A DNA stretch of 64,000 bases from Consotaella salsifontis (GTDB lineage Bacteria > Pseudomonadota > Alphaproteobacteria > Rhizobiales > Rhizobiaceae): positions 214,523 through 278,522 of the forward strand of contig NZ_FUXL01000006.1 of the NCBI RefSeq assembly GCF_900167365.1, given 5' to 3'. Positions 56,848 to 64,000 of this stretch are shown here, piece by piece (within the stretch, counting starts at the first letter, position 1; each line of letters begins with the position of its first letter). Below the pieces are notes generated by a model. That model saw only the letters and a list, made by a program, of their open reading frames with translations, was not told the DNA's origin and made no database searches. The position numbers and the translations under genes were made by a program.

Positions 56848-57924
56848 TCAATACATCTCGCTCGGGTCGAAATTGAGAGTGACCTCAGACCAGGCTTGGT
56901 ATTTGTCCGCCGGCAGATTGTAGGGCGAGCAGCGACGCACGGCACGCAGCGCGGCTTCCGCAGCGGCTCGTTCGACTCCCGATCCGCCGCCGCCGGAAAC
57001 GATCGACGGCATCCCCTGCAATGTACCGGACGGGTCGAGTTCCATCTTGATCGAAATCTTCACGGAATCGGCGCCCGTGCCGCCGGTCGGCGGAGACCAG
57101 CAGCGGGCCATCTGATCCTTGATCATACCCTGAAGCTCGCCGAGCTCGCTTCGTGTCAGAACAGAGCCGGTCGTCTCGCGACTGCCGAGAGCAGCGGGCT
57201 CTGTCGAGCGCTTGGCTCCACCGCCCGACGCCTTCTCCTGGCTGAGGAGCGCGGCAATCTGATCGGCGTTGAACTTGGAGTCCGATGACTGGTCGGCCTG
57301 GGTCTTGGACGAGCTCGTCTGCTTGGACGTAGAGGGCTGCGGCGTCGGCTTGGCTTCGGCCACCTGCTGCGGCGCGGGCGCTGCCGGCTTTTTCACCGGC
57401 ACGGGGACGTGAGCCGGTGGCGTGGGCTCCTCTGGCTTGGAGTCCGCCGCGTCGGCGATCATCTCTTCGATCGGATCGTCCTTGGGCTTGGGCTCGGCCT
57501 TGGGCTCCGGCGCCTTCTCGGGGGCGGGCTCCTGCTTGGCAACCGGCTCTGCGGGTTTGGGCGCGGGTTCGGTCTTGGCGGGGGGCGGTGGCGGAGGCGG
57601 AGGTGCGGAAGCCGCCTGCGTCTCGCTGCGGTTGGGCCGGACTTCGGGCACGGGTGGCGTCTTGAGGTCGGCCTCGTTGTCGCCGACGTTCTCCGCCGGC
57701 ATCGGCAGGGTCTGCGGCTTCTTGGTCGGAGCCGGCGCCGGCTTTTCGCGGATCGGCGCGGTCTTTTCGCCTTTGACGCCCTGGAAGGTGTCTCCCATGA
57801 CGATTTCCACCGGCAAGGCCTCGGAATAGGTCGCGTCCAACGGATGGGGTGAAGACAGGCTCCACATCCCCCAGGTGAGGGCCGCGACATGGATGGCAGC
57901 GGAGGCAGCGAGACCGGTTTTCAT
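56848..57924 (-). CDS. tolA: Tol-Pal system protein TolA
   Basis: 358 aa. One N-terminal membrane helix (GLAASAAIHVAALTWGMWSL) precedes a long Pro/Lys/Glu/Ala-rich periplasmic arm, including an eight-proline run, and a C-terminal TonB-like domain (GELQGMIKDQMARCWSPPTGGTGADSVKISIKMELDP, then RAVRRCSPYNLPADKYQAWSEVTLNFDPS) with two cysteines likely forming a disulphide. It transmits energy from TolQ-TolR to Pal-TolB. It starts 14 bases after tolR, in the same operon. Confidence 0.92.
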   Translation of the reverse strand: MKTGLAASAAIHVAALTWGMWSLSSPHPLDATYSEALPVEIVMGDTFQGVKGEKTAPIREKPAPAPTKKPQTLPMPAENVGDNEADLKTPPVPEVRPNRSETQAASAPPPPPPPPAKTEPAPKPAEPVAKQEPAPEKAPEPKAEPKPKDDPIEEMIADAADSKPEEPTPPAHVPVPVKKPAAPAPQQVAEAKPTPQPSTSKQTSSSKTQADQSSDSKFNADQIAALLSQEKASGGGAKRSTEPAALGSRETTGSVLTRSELGELQGMIKDQMARCWSPPTGGTGADSVKISIKMELDPSGTLQGMPSIVSGGGGSGVERAAAEAALRAVRRCSPYNLPADKYQAWSEVTLNFDPSEMY

Positions 57925-57938
57925 GGCAAAGACGTCTG

Positions 57939-58391
57939 TCAGCTCGACTTTTCCGAGGCGGTGACGAGACCGATGTTGGAGAAGCCGGCGGCGGAGATGC
58001 GCGCCATGACCTGCATCACCATGCCATAGTCCGCAGACTTGTCGCCGCGCACGAAGATGCGTTCGTTATAGCCGTTCTTGGCGATCGCCTCGAGCTTCGG
58101 CACGACCTCATCGATGCCGATTTCGGTTTCGCCCATATAGACCGTGCCCTCGGCCTTCACGGAAATCTCGATCGGCTGGTGCTCGGCGTTGAGCGCCTTC
58201 GCCTGCGTCTGCGGCAGCTCCAGGGGCACGCCGACGGTGAGCAGAGGCGCGGCCACCATGAAGATGATGAGCAGGCACAGCATGACGTCGACCATCGGGG
58301 TGACGTTGATCTCGCTCATCGGCGCGCGCTTGCGCGACCGACGCCGGCGGGACCCACCCCCCGATGATGCCGCGTTAACGGACATACCCAT
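57939..58391 (-). CDS. tolR: Tol-Pal proton channel subunit TolR
   Basis: 150 aa ExbD/TolR protein. A basic cytoplasmic N-terminus (RRRRSRKRAPMSEINVTPMVDVML) leads to the single membrane helix, which carries the conserved Asp (VDVMLCLLIIFMVAAPLL). A periplasmic domain follows (ITDAEIGIDEVVPKLEAI-like; KNGYNERIFVRGDKSADYGMVMQVM). With TolQ it uses the proton gradient. An internal start MSVNAAS is possible. 82 bases after tolQ. Confidence 0.94.
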   Translation of the reverse strand: MGMSVNAASSGGGSRRRRSRKRAPMSEINVTPMVDVMLCLLIIFMVAAPLLTVGVPLELPQTQAKALNAEHQPIEISVKAEGTVYMGETEIGIDEVVPKLEAIAKNGYNERIFVRGDKSADYGMVMQVMARISAAGFSNIGLVTASEKSS

Positions 58392-58473
58392 GAACCAATC
58401 GCTCCTACGTGCGAGGGGCCGTGCCCCTCAACCCTTTTGCCCGCCTTCGATGCCGCCGCGCATTGCCCGATGA

Positions 58474-59187
58474 TCAGCGCGACGTCTTCTCGTCGATCTG
58501 ACGGGAAAGGATGGCGGAAAATTCGTCGGCGAAGGCTTCCAGCCGGTTGCCCAGCTTGCCGGCGTCCGATGTCAGCTTGTTGTAGGCGATGACGGCGGGG
58601 ATCGCGGCGACAAGACCGATGGCCGTGGCGAGAAGCGCCTCGGCGATGCCCGGCGCCACGACGGCGAGGTTCGTCTGCTTGGATGCGGCGATGGCCTGGA
58701 ACGACGTCATGATGCCGATCACCGTGCCGAACAGACCGATGAAGGGCGCCGCCGACCCGACCGTCGCCAGGAATCCCAGACGAGACTCCAAGGCGTCGAT
58801 CTCGCGCGCCAGCGTCACGTCCATCGCCTTTTCGATGCGGGTCTGGAGGCCGAGGGGCGAACGCGCACCCTTCTCGAAGGATTTCTTCCATTCGCGCATC
58901 GCGGCGACGAACAGCGCCCCCATCCCCGAAGCCGGGCGCTCCGAGAGATTGTGATAGAGCTCCTCAAGCGACTGACCGGACCAGAAGACGTTCTCGAACT
59001 TGTTGAGCTGCCGGCGGAACCGGCCGTAGAGCAACGTCTTGTCGACGATGATCGCCCACGTCCAGACAGAGGCGCCGAGCAAGCCAAGCATCACCAGCTT
59101 GACGATGAAGCTGGCTTGCCAGAACAGATCCCACAGCGAAATCGTACCCACTGGTGCAGCCAGCGCGGACTGAGCGACTTCATTCAT
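58474..59187 (-). CDS. tolQ: Tol-Pal proton channel subunit TolQ
   Basis: 237 aa MotA/TolQ/ExbB protein with three membrane helices (about 20-45, 135-160 and 170-200). Conserved block: GFLATVGSAAPFIGLFGTVIGIMTSFQAIAASKQTNLAVVAPGIAEALLATAIGLVAAIPAVIAYN, in consecutive segments. It forms the stator channel with TolR. The start has AAGGAAC upstream. A gap of 220 bases to ybgC may contain a promoter and a GANTC site (59352-59356). Confidence 0.95.
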   Translation of the reverse strand: MNEVAQSALAAPVGTISLWDLFWQASFIVKLVMLGLLGASVWTWAIIVDKTLLYGRFRRQLNKFENVFWSGQSLEELYHNLSERPASGMGALFVAAMREWKKSFEKGARSPLGLQTRIEKAMDVTLAREIDALESRLGFLATVGSAAPFIGLFGTVIGIMTSFQAIAASKQTNLAVVAPGIAEALLATAIGLVAAIPAVIAYNKLTSDAGKLGNRLEAFADEFSAILSRQIDEKTSR

Positions 59188-59407
59188 TGCCAGTTGTTCC
59201 TTGCACGTGCCGCCCGCTTCTGGCGGCCGCCCCTCTTGCGGCGAGATCCGGAGGATGCGGGGTCAGATGAAGCCGAATCTGACCTGCCGCCGAGTCGGAC
59301 TCGCGCCGTTGAGGTGCCTTTTTGCCGTCGAATCGGGTGAAAGAATGGCGCGAATCAACGTCAAATCTTTCGGGTCCTATTCAAGCAAGGTTAGGGTTAA
59401 CAACCCG

Positions 59408-59872
59408 TTACCGAGCCAGGACTCCGTCTTCGGCAAGAACCTCGCCGAACCGAGCCGCGATCTCTGGCGGCAAACGATGCGCCCGGCCATTGGCGACGAC
59501 CGCAATCGTGACGACAGCTTCGATGAGCACTTCCGCGCCCCGCAACGCCTGCTGCGTCAATACGATTCGCGCCCCCGCGATCTTGCGCACGCTCGTTCGC
59601 ACCGACAGGAGATCGTCGATCCGGGCGGAGCGGTGGAAGTCGATCTCCATTCGCCGCACGGCGAAGGCCAAGGGCGCCCCGTAGCCGCCCTCTTCCATGC
59701 GGCTGTGGCTGATGCCTAGCAGCCGGAGCAACTCGGTCCTCGCCCGCTCGAGAAAATGGAGATAGCGCGCGTGATAGACGACGCCGGAAAAGTCCGTATC
59801 TTCGTAATAGACGCGAACGGGGAATATGTGGGCTCCGTTTTCGAGGCGCCCCGACAGCCCTTCGCTCATCAC
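59408..59872 (-). CDS. ybgC: Tol-Pal-associated acyl-CoA thioesterase YbgC
   Basis: 154 aa hot-dog fold thioesterase. It carries the catalytic Asp in VYYEDTDFSGVVYHARYLHFLERARTE, the family hallmark, and the later GAPLAFAVRRMEIDFHRSARIDD core. It hydrolyses short acyl-CoAs and is usually the first gene of tol-pal clusters, as here. The start could be either of two adjacent Met codons. Divergent from the phytase-like esterase gene. Confidence 0.94.
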   Translation of the reverse strand: MMSEGLSGRLENGAHIFPVRVYYEDTDFSGVVYHARYLHFLERARTELLRLLGISHSRMEEGGYGAPLAFAVRRMEIDFHRSARIDDLLSVRTSVRKIAGARIVLTQQALRGAEVLIEAVVTIAVVANGRAHRLPPEIAARFGEVLAEDGVLAR

Positions 59873-59969
59873 TGTTCCTTCAGGTCAATTCTTTCGGGGA
59901 AAATGTCATCGCGTTGTAACAGACGAATGATTGGGAACGCCACCGAAGAACCTCGGATGGAGCCTCCCG

Positions 59970-62144
59970 ATGTCTGCCGCAAGAACCCTCTCGGTCCTCT
60001 CGATCGCCCTCGCCTCGACCACATTGGCCGCAAAGGCCGATCAGGTCTTCAACCGGGTGGCGTCCTTTCCGGTGGCGACGAACATTCCCGGCGACCAGGA
60101 CAAGGCTCATCCGTCCTCGGCCGAAATTATCGCCGCGTCCGAGGATGGCAACACCCTGGTTTATTCCGACAGCCCGCTCGGCGGCATCGGCTTCATCGAC
60201 ATCACGGATCCCCGCGCCCCCAAGGCCGCCGGCTACGTCAAGGTGGACGGCGAGCCGACATCGGTCGCGATCTCCGGCGACAGCGTGCTCGCCGCGGTGA
60301 ACACCTCCGAAAACTATAAGAACCCCTCTGGCAAGCTCATCACGATCGGCCTGAAGTCGCACGAGACAAGCACCACCTGCGATCTTGGTGGCCAGCCGGA
60401 TTCGGTCGCGGTCTCTCCCGACAAGAGCTTTGCCGCCATCGCCATCGAGAACGAGCGGGACGAGGACCTGAACGACGGCGAATTGCCGCAGATGCCCGCC
60501 GGCGACCTCAAGATCTTCTCGCTGAAGGACGGCGCGCCCGACTGCGCCAGCGTGAAGACGGTCGACCTGACGGGCCTCGCGGAAATCGCGCCGGAAGACC
60601 CCGAACCGGAATTCGTCGATATCAACGAAAACAACGAGATCGTCGTATCTCTTCAGGAAAACAATCATTTCGCAATCGTCGATGCGACGACGGGCAAGGT
60701 AACGAAGCACTTCTCCACCGGAACCGTGGACCTGAAGGGCATCGACGCCAAGGATGACGGCAAGCTGGAGTTCACCGACAATCAGGACGGCCGCCGCCGC
60801 GAACCCGACACGGTGAAATGGATCGACACTGACCATTTCGCCTCGGCCAACGAAGGCGACTACAAGGGCGGCTCGCGCAGCTTCTCCATCTTCGACAAGA
60901 AGGGCAACGTCACCTTCGAATCCGGCCCCGCGTTCGAATACGAGCTGATCCGCGCGGGGCATTACCCCGACAAGCGATCGGATGCGAAGGGCGTCGAGCC
61001 GGAGGGACTTGCTGTTGGCACCTTCGCCGACAGCAAGTATCTCTTTGTCCTGTCCGAGCGCGGCTCGGCGGCCGGCGTCTATAAGCTCGGCGGCGAGGCG
61101 CCGGAGTTCATGCAGGTTCTTCCCTCCGGCATCGCTCCCGAAAGTGCCGTGACCATTCCCGGTCGCAACCTTCTGGCGACGGCAAACGAGGCAGACCTGG
61201 GGGAGGACGGCGGCGCGCGCTCTCACGTCATGATCTACGAGCTCGGCGAGGGCAAGGCGAGCTATCCTATGCTCGTCTCGAAGGATCAGGACGGCAAACC
61301 CCTCGGCTGGGGCGCGCTCTCGGGGCTGTTCGCGGCTCCGGATAAGGCGGGAATGCTCTATGGCGTGAGCGACTCCTTCTATAAGACCCAGCCCACCATC
61401 TTCGCCATCGATGCCACGCAAACGCCTGCCGCCATCACCAAGGCAATCCGCGTGACGCGTGACGGCATGCCGGCGCAGAAGCTGGACCTCGAAGGCATCA
61501 CGGGCGACGGCAAGGACGGCTTCTGGCTGGCCTCGGAAGGCGACGCGGCCAAGCTGGTGCCCCATGCCCTCTATCACGTCAGCGCCAAGGGCGAGATCAA
61601 GCAGGAAGTGCCCTTCCCGCAGGAGCTCGCGGGAAACGAGACGCGCTTCGGCGCCGAGGGCGTGACGAAGGTTGGCGACCTCCTGTGGGTCGCGATCCAG
61701 CGCCCGTGGAAGGATGATCCGAAGGATACGGTCAAGCTGCTGGCGTACGATACAAAGGGAAAGAAATGGGCCGGCGCCGTGCGCTATCCCCTCGATCATG
61801 CTGAGGCGGGTTGGGTCGGACTATCCGAGATCACAGCGCACGACGGCGCGCTTTACATCATCGAACGAGACAACCAGATCGGCACCGCCGCGAAGGAAAA
61901 GAAGCTGTTCAAGGTCTCGCTGGACGGCCTTTCGCCCGCGCCCCTCGGCGGCGAGCTTCCGACAGTCAAGAAGGAGGAGGTGCGCGACCTGATGCCGGAC
62001 CTCGAGAAGACCGGCGGCTATGTCGTCGACAAGGTCGAGGGCTTCACCATCGATGCCGACGGGACCGGCTGGGTCGTCACCGACAATGACGGCGTCGACG
62101 ACTCCTCCGGCGAAACCATGTTCTTCTCCATCGGCAAGATGTGA
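59970..62144 (+). CDS. exported esterase-like/phytase-like beta-propeller protein
   Basis: 724 aa. The signal peptide (MSAARTLSVLSIALASTTLAAKA) is chosen as the start behind GGAG. The N-terminal half is a seven-bladed-type propeller (SEDGNTLVYSDSPLGGIGFIDITDPRAPKAAGYVKV, and VEPEGLAVGTFADSKYLFVLSERGSAAGVYKL). The C-terminal half matches the esterase-like activity of phytase domain (LDLEGITGDGKDGFWLASEGD, GVTKVGDLLWVAIQ, and VEGFTIDADGTGWVVTDNDGVDDSSGE). It should be periplasmic or secreted. A metal-dependent phosphoesterase function is inferred only from the family. Confidence 0.85.
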   Translation: MSAARTLSVLSIALASTTLAAKADQVFNRVASFPVATNIPGDQDKAHPSSAEIIAASEDGNTLVYSDSPLGGIGFIDITDPRAPKAAGYVKVDGEPTSVAISGDSVLAAVNTSENYKNPSGKLITIGLKSHETSTTCDLGGQPDSVAVSPDKSFAAIAIENERDEDLNDGELPQMPAGDLKIFSLKDGAPDCASVKTVDLTGLAEIAPEDPEPEFVDINENNEIVVSLQENNHFAIVDATTGKVTKHFSTGTVDLKGIDAKDDGKLEFTDNQDGRRREPDTVKWIDTDHFASANEGDYKGGSRSFSIFDKKGNVTFESGPAFEYELIRAGHYPDKRSDAKGVEPEGLAVGTFADSKYLFVLSERGSAAGVYKLGGEAPEFMQVLPSGIAPESAVTIPGRNLLATANEADLGEDGGARSHVMIYELGEGKASYPMLVSKDQDGKPLGWGALSGLFAAPDKAGMLYGVSDSFYKTQPTIFAIDATQTPAAITKAIRVTRDGMPAQKLDLEGITGDGKDGFWLASEGDAAKLVPHALYHVSAKGEIKQEVPFPQELAGNETRFGAEGVTKVGDLLWVAIQRPWKDDPKDTVKLLAYDTKGKKWAGAVRYPLDHAEAGWVGLSEITAHDGALYIIERDNQIGTAAKEKKLFKVSLDGLSPAPLGGELPTVKKEEVRDLMPDLEKTGGYVVDKVEGFTIDADGTGWVVTDNDGVDDSSGETMFFSIGKM

Positions 62145-62194
62145 GAGCGCGCAGCCGGGTCGCTGACGGTTTGGCCCGTTTCCGAAGACGAACG

Positions 62195-62228
62195 GCGGAT
62201 GCCGCACGGCTGCATCCGCTTTCTTCTT
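62195..62228 (+). terminator. intrinsic terminator after phytase-like gene
   Basis: A perfect 8-bp stem GCGGATGC/GCATCCGC with a 9-base loop, followed by TTTCTTCTT. About 50 bases past the stop codon. Confidence 0.8.
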
Positions 62229-62315
62229 GCTCTGCCTGCGGCTTTTGGGCTGTTGCAGCGCGGCGTCCCGCCCCTAGATCGCCCTTAGCTGTCAACACGT
62301 TCGATCCAGGGTTCC

Positions 62316-63677
62316 GTGCGCGCTCTTTTATTCCAGACCTATGAGCGCATCAGCGCGAGCTATTGGTTCCTGCCATCGGTCATGGCGCCGTTCGCCGCCC
62401 TCCTGGCGTTTGTGCTCATCCAAGTCGATCTTCGCCTCCCGCCCGACTTCTACGGCCATAGCGCCTTTCTCTTCGCCGCCCAACCGGATGGCGCCCGCGC
62501 CGTTCTGTCTGCCATAGGCGGGTCGATGATCGGCGTTGCTGGCACGGTCTTCTCCGTCACCATGGCGACCGTCGTCTTCGCCTCGGGAAGCTACGGGCCG
62601 CGCCTTCTCACCAACTTCATGAACGATCGCGGCAATCAGGTGACGCTCGGCGTCTTCGTCGCCACCTTCGTCTATTCCATGCTGGTGCTGCGCAGCGTGC
62701 GCGACGCGGCCGAGGGCGCTGCCCTTTTCGTGCCGAACACCGCCGTCTTCGGCGCCATCATTCTCGCGCTCGGCTCGATCGCCGTCCTCATCTACTTCAT
62801 TCATCACGTTCCCTCGAACATCCACATTTCGAATGTCATCGCGGGAATCGCTCATGCGTTGCTGGACGAGATCGGCGATCGCTTTCCCAAGGATATCGGC
62901 GAGGGTGCGGACGATACGCTGACGCAGGCACACCTTCCTGATGGCTTGAACAAAGGGCTCGATGAACGAACCGCCGGCACCGTCGCCATCCTCGCCGCCC
63001 GGAGCGGCTACGCTCAGGTGATCGACGATGTCTCGCTCATGAAGATCGCCAAGGAGCGCGATATCGTCATTCGTCTGTCCTGCCAGCCGGGCTCCTTCGT
63101 CCATCCCGGGCTTGTGCTCTTCACGGTCTGGCCTGCGAGAAAGGTCGATGACGATTTGCACGACGCTCTTCTCGCAACCGTCGCCTTGGGCAACGCCCGC
63201 ACTCCGGCGCAGGACATTCTCTTTCTCTTCGACGAACTGGTTGAAATCGCCGGCCGGGCACTATCGCCGGGCGTCAACGACCCTTTCACCGCGGTGACCT
63301 GCATCGACTGGCTCTCGGCGGCCTTCAGCGAGCTGGCGGGACGGCGGACGCCCGGCGCCTTTCGCATGGATGACGACGGCGTTCCCCGCATCATCGTCGA
63401 GCCTCACGGCTTCGCCGAATATCTCGACCATGCCTTTGGCCGTCTGCGGCAGTACGCCGCACGTGACCGCATCGCGGGAGCACGTTTCATCGAGGCGCTG
63501 ACCAGCGTCGTCGGCGCCTGCGGCCGCCGGATCGATATCGAATCGCTTCGACAGCAGAAGGCGGCGCTGCTGGCGCTCGCGGCAGAGGAACTGCCCGAGC
63601 CGTCGTTCCGTCCCATTGCCGAGGCGGCGGAGCGCTTTGACCGCGCAGCGGCGCAAGCGGCAGCGCGGCGCCTCTAG
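62316..63677 (+). CDS. DUF2254 membrane protein
   Basis: 453 aa from a GTG start behind CCAGGG. Four hydrophobic segments lie in the first 170 residues (FLPSVMAPFAALLAFVLI, VLSAIGGSMIGVAGTVFSVTMATVVFAS, GVFVATFVYSMLVLRS, FGAIILALGSIAVLIYFIHHV). A long soluble domain follows (GTVAILAARSGYAQVIDDVSLMKIAKERDIVIRL and later FDELVEIAGRALSPGVNDPFTAV). This is DUF2254, whose function is unknown. The stop codon coincides with the presumed left end of an IS element, so the last residues may not be original. Confidence 0.85.
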   Translation: MRALLFQTYERISASYWFLPSVMAPFAALLAFVLIQVDLRLPPDFYGHSAFLFAAQPDGARAVLSAIGGSMIGVAGTVFSVTMATVVFASGSYGPRLLTNFMNDRGNQVTLGVFVATFVYSMLVLRSVRDAAEGAALFVPNTAVFGAIILALGSIAVLIYFIHHVPSNIHISNVIAGIAHALLDEIGDRFPKDIGEGADDTLTQAHLPDGLNKGLDERTAGTVAILAARSGYAQVIDDVSLMKIAKERDIVIRLSCQPGSFVHPGLVLFTVWPARKVDDDLHDALLATVALGNARTPAQDILFLFDELVEIAGRALSPGVNDPFTAVTCIDWLSAAFSELAGRRTPGAFRMDDDGVPRIIVEPHGFAEYLDHAFGRLRQYAARDRIAGARFIEALTSVVGACGRRIDIESLRQQKAALLALAAEELPEPSFRPIAEAAERFDRAAAQAAARRL

Positions 63678-64000
63678 AGCGGGATGAAGTTCGGCAGAAT
63701 CGGAAGAGGATTCCATCGGAGGCGCCAATCTGATTCAACATGCTGGCTGGAGACGGAGGCCAGCATGGATGGGTCGACCTTATTCGATGGATCTGCGCGA
63801 GCGGGTGGTTGCGGCGGTGCTTGAGGGCGGGCTGTCGCGCCATCAGGCGGCGGAGCGCTTCGGGGTTGCGGTGAGCACGGCGGTCAAATGGCTGCAGCGC
63901 CACCATGAGACGGGCAGTGTGGCGCCCGGCCAGATGGGTGGGCACAAGCCGAAGAAGATCGCCGGCGCGCATGCCGAGTGGCTGCGCCGGCGCTGCACGG
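63675..64000 (+). mobile_element. IS630-type insertion sequence, left part (cut by window edge)
   Basis: The transposase start lies at 63769. The sequence from about 63678 (GAGCGGGATGAAGTTCGGCAG) looks like a terminal end and abuts a TA at 63675-63676, the known target of IS630 elements. The right end is outside the window, so the terminal inverted repeat cannot be confirmed. Confidence 0.6.
63769..64000 (+). CDS. IS630 family transposase, N-terminal part (cut by window edge)
   Basis: The frame reads MGRPYSMDLRERVVAAVLEGG, SRHQAAERFGVAVSTAVKWLQRHHETGSVAP and GHKPKKI, running off the right edge. This helix-turn-helix (SRHQAAERFGVAVSTAVKWL) is the N-terminal DNA-binding domain of IS630/Tc1-type transposases. 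The catalytic DDE domain is outside the window. The preceding hundred bases are the probable element end. Codon use is similar to the neighbours, so a recent foreign origin is not obvious from composition. Confidence 0.85.
   Translation, partial: MGRPYSMDLRERVVAAVLEGGLSRHQAAERFGVAVSTAVKWLQRHHETGSVAPGQMGGHKPKKIAGAHAEWLRRRCT

Noticed and set aside
59397..59411. possible CtrA box before tolQ (TTAA, 7 bases, TTAC)
   Set aside because: One mismatch, overlaps the ybgC stop codon and lies over 200 bases from tolQ; too weak to call.
59880..61799. 639-codon minus-strand frame opposite the phytase-like gene
   Set aside because: The opposite strand encodes a protein with signal peptide and recognised domains; the minus frame resembles no protein family.

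Overview
The window is high-GC (low-to-mid 60s % by eye) chromosomal DNA from an alphaproteobacterium. It is most likely a member of the Hyphomicrobiales (Rhizobiales), because ctrA, sciP, chpT and an EipA-type DUF1134 gene sit together, Omp25/Omp31-like barrels are present, and ctaA follows the argC region. Genus is not resolved; an Aurantimonas-like or Rhizobiaceae-like background is only a guess. Almost everything is core genome. The one mobile element is an IS630-type transposase cut by the right edge.

Layout. 1-3.4 kb: 3' end of argC, a DUF421 membrane protein, two small hydrophilic proteins, heme A synthase (ctaA) and a DUF2842 protein. 3.3-8.7 kb: a polysaccharide block with a Wzz/BY-kinase-like protein whose nucleotide-binding motifs are degenerate, a Wza-type lipoprotein, a WcaJ-type priming glycosyltransferase and an EEP-family hydrolase. 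8.8-17 kb: a short RlpA-like protein, a DUF3563 micro-protein with tandem terminators, a GGDEF-EAL protein, an aldo/keto reductase, a GH13 alpha-glucosidase and a soluble PAS-PAS chemoreceptor. 17.4-26.2 kb: carbon metabolism, with transaldolase, a DhaK-DhaL kinase, a D-lyxose-isomerase-family cupin, two Gfo/Idh/MocA oxidoreductases and ilvD. Then mnmA.

27.7-31.8 kb is a compact cell-cycle and envelope module: sciP, fliJ, ctrA, a receiver protein lacking its phospho-acceptor Asp, chpT and eipA. ChpT passes phosphate to CtrA, SciP restrains CtrA-activated promoters, and EipA is an envelope factor. A consensus CtrA box lies upstream of the Omp25-like gene at 47.3 kb, with a near-match upstream of the Omp31-like gene at 48.4 kb. 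32-39.5 kb: a membrane-anchored coiled-coil protein, a SpoU methyltransferase, small membrane proteins, tRNA-Glu, rluD (no standard start codon for its S4 domain), rpoH and an exported alpha/beta hydrolase.

39.6-48.4 kb: a proline-rich membrane protein, purA, the serC-serA pair with a candidate serC leader RNA, and two outer-membrane barrels. 48.5-59.9 kb is the conserved run ybgC-tolQ-tolR-tolA-tolB-pal-cpoB-tilS-ftsH-glmM on the minus strand. The right end holds a phytase-like esterase, a DUF2254 membrane protein and the IS630 transposase start, whose presumed left end abuts the DUF2254 stop codon.

I found no CRISPR array, prophage, toxin-antitoxin pair or obvious defence system. The most unusual points are the degenerate kinase domain, the Asp-less receiver beside chpT, the missing rluD start codon and the CtrA boxes before the Omp genes.
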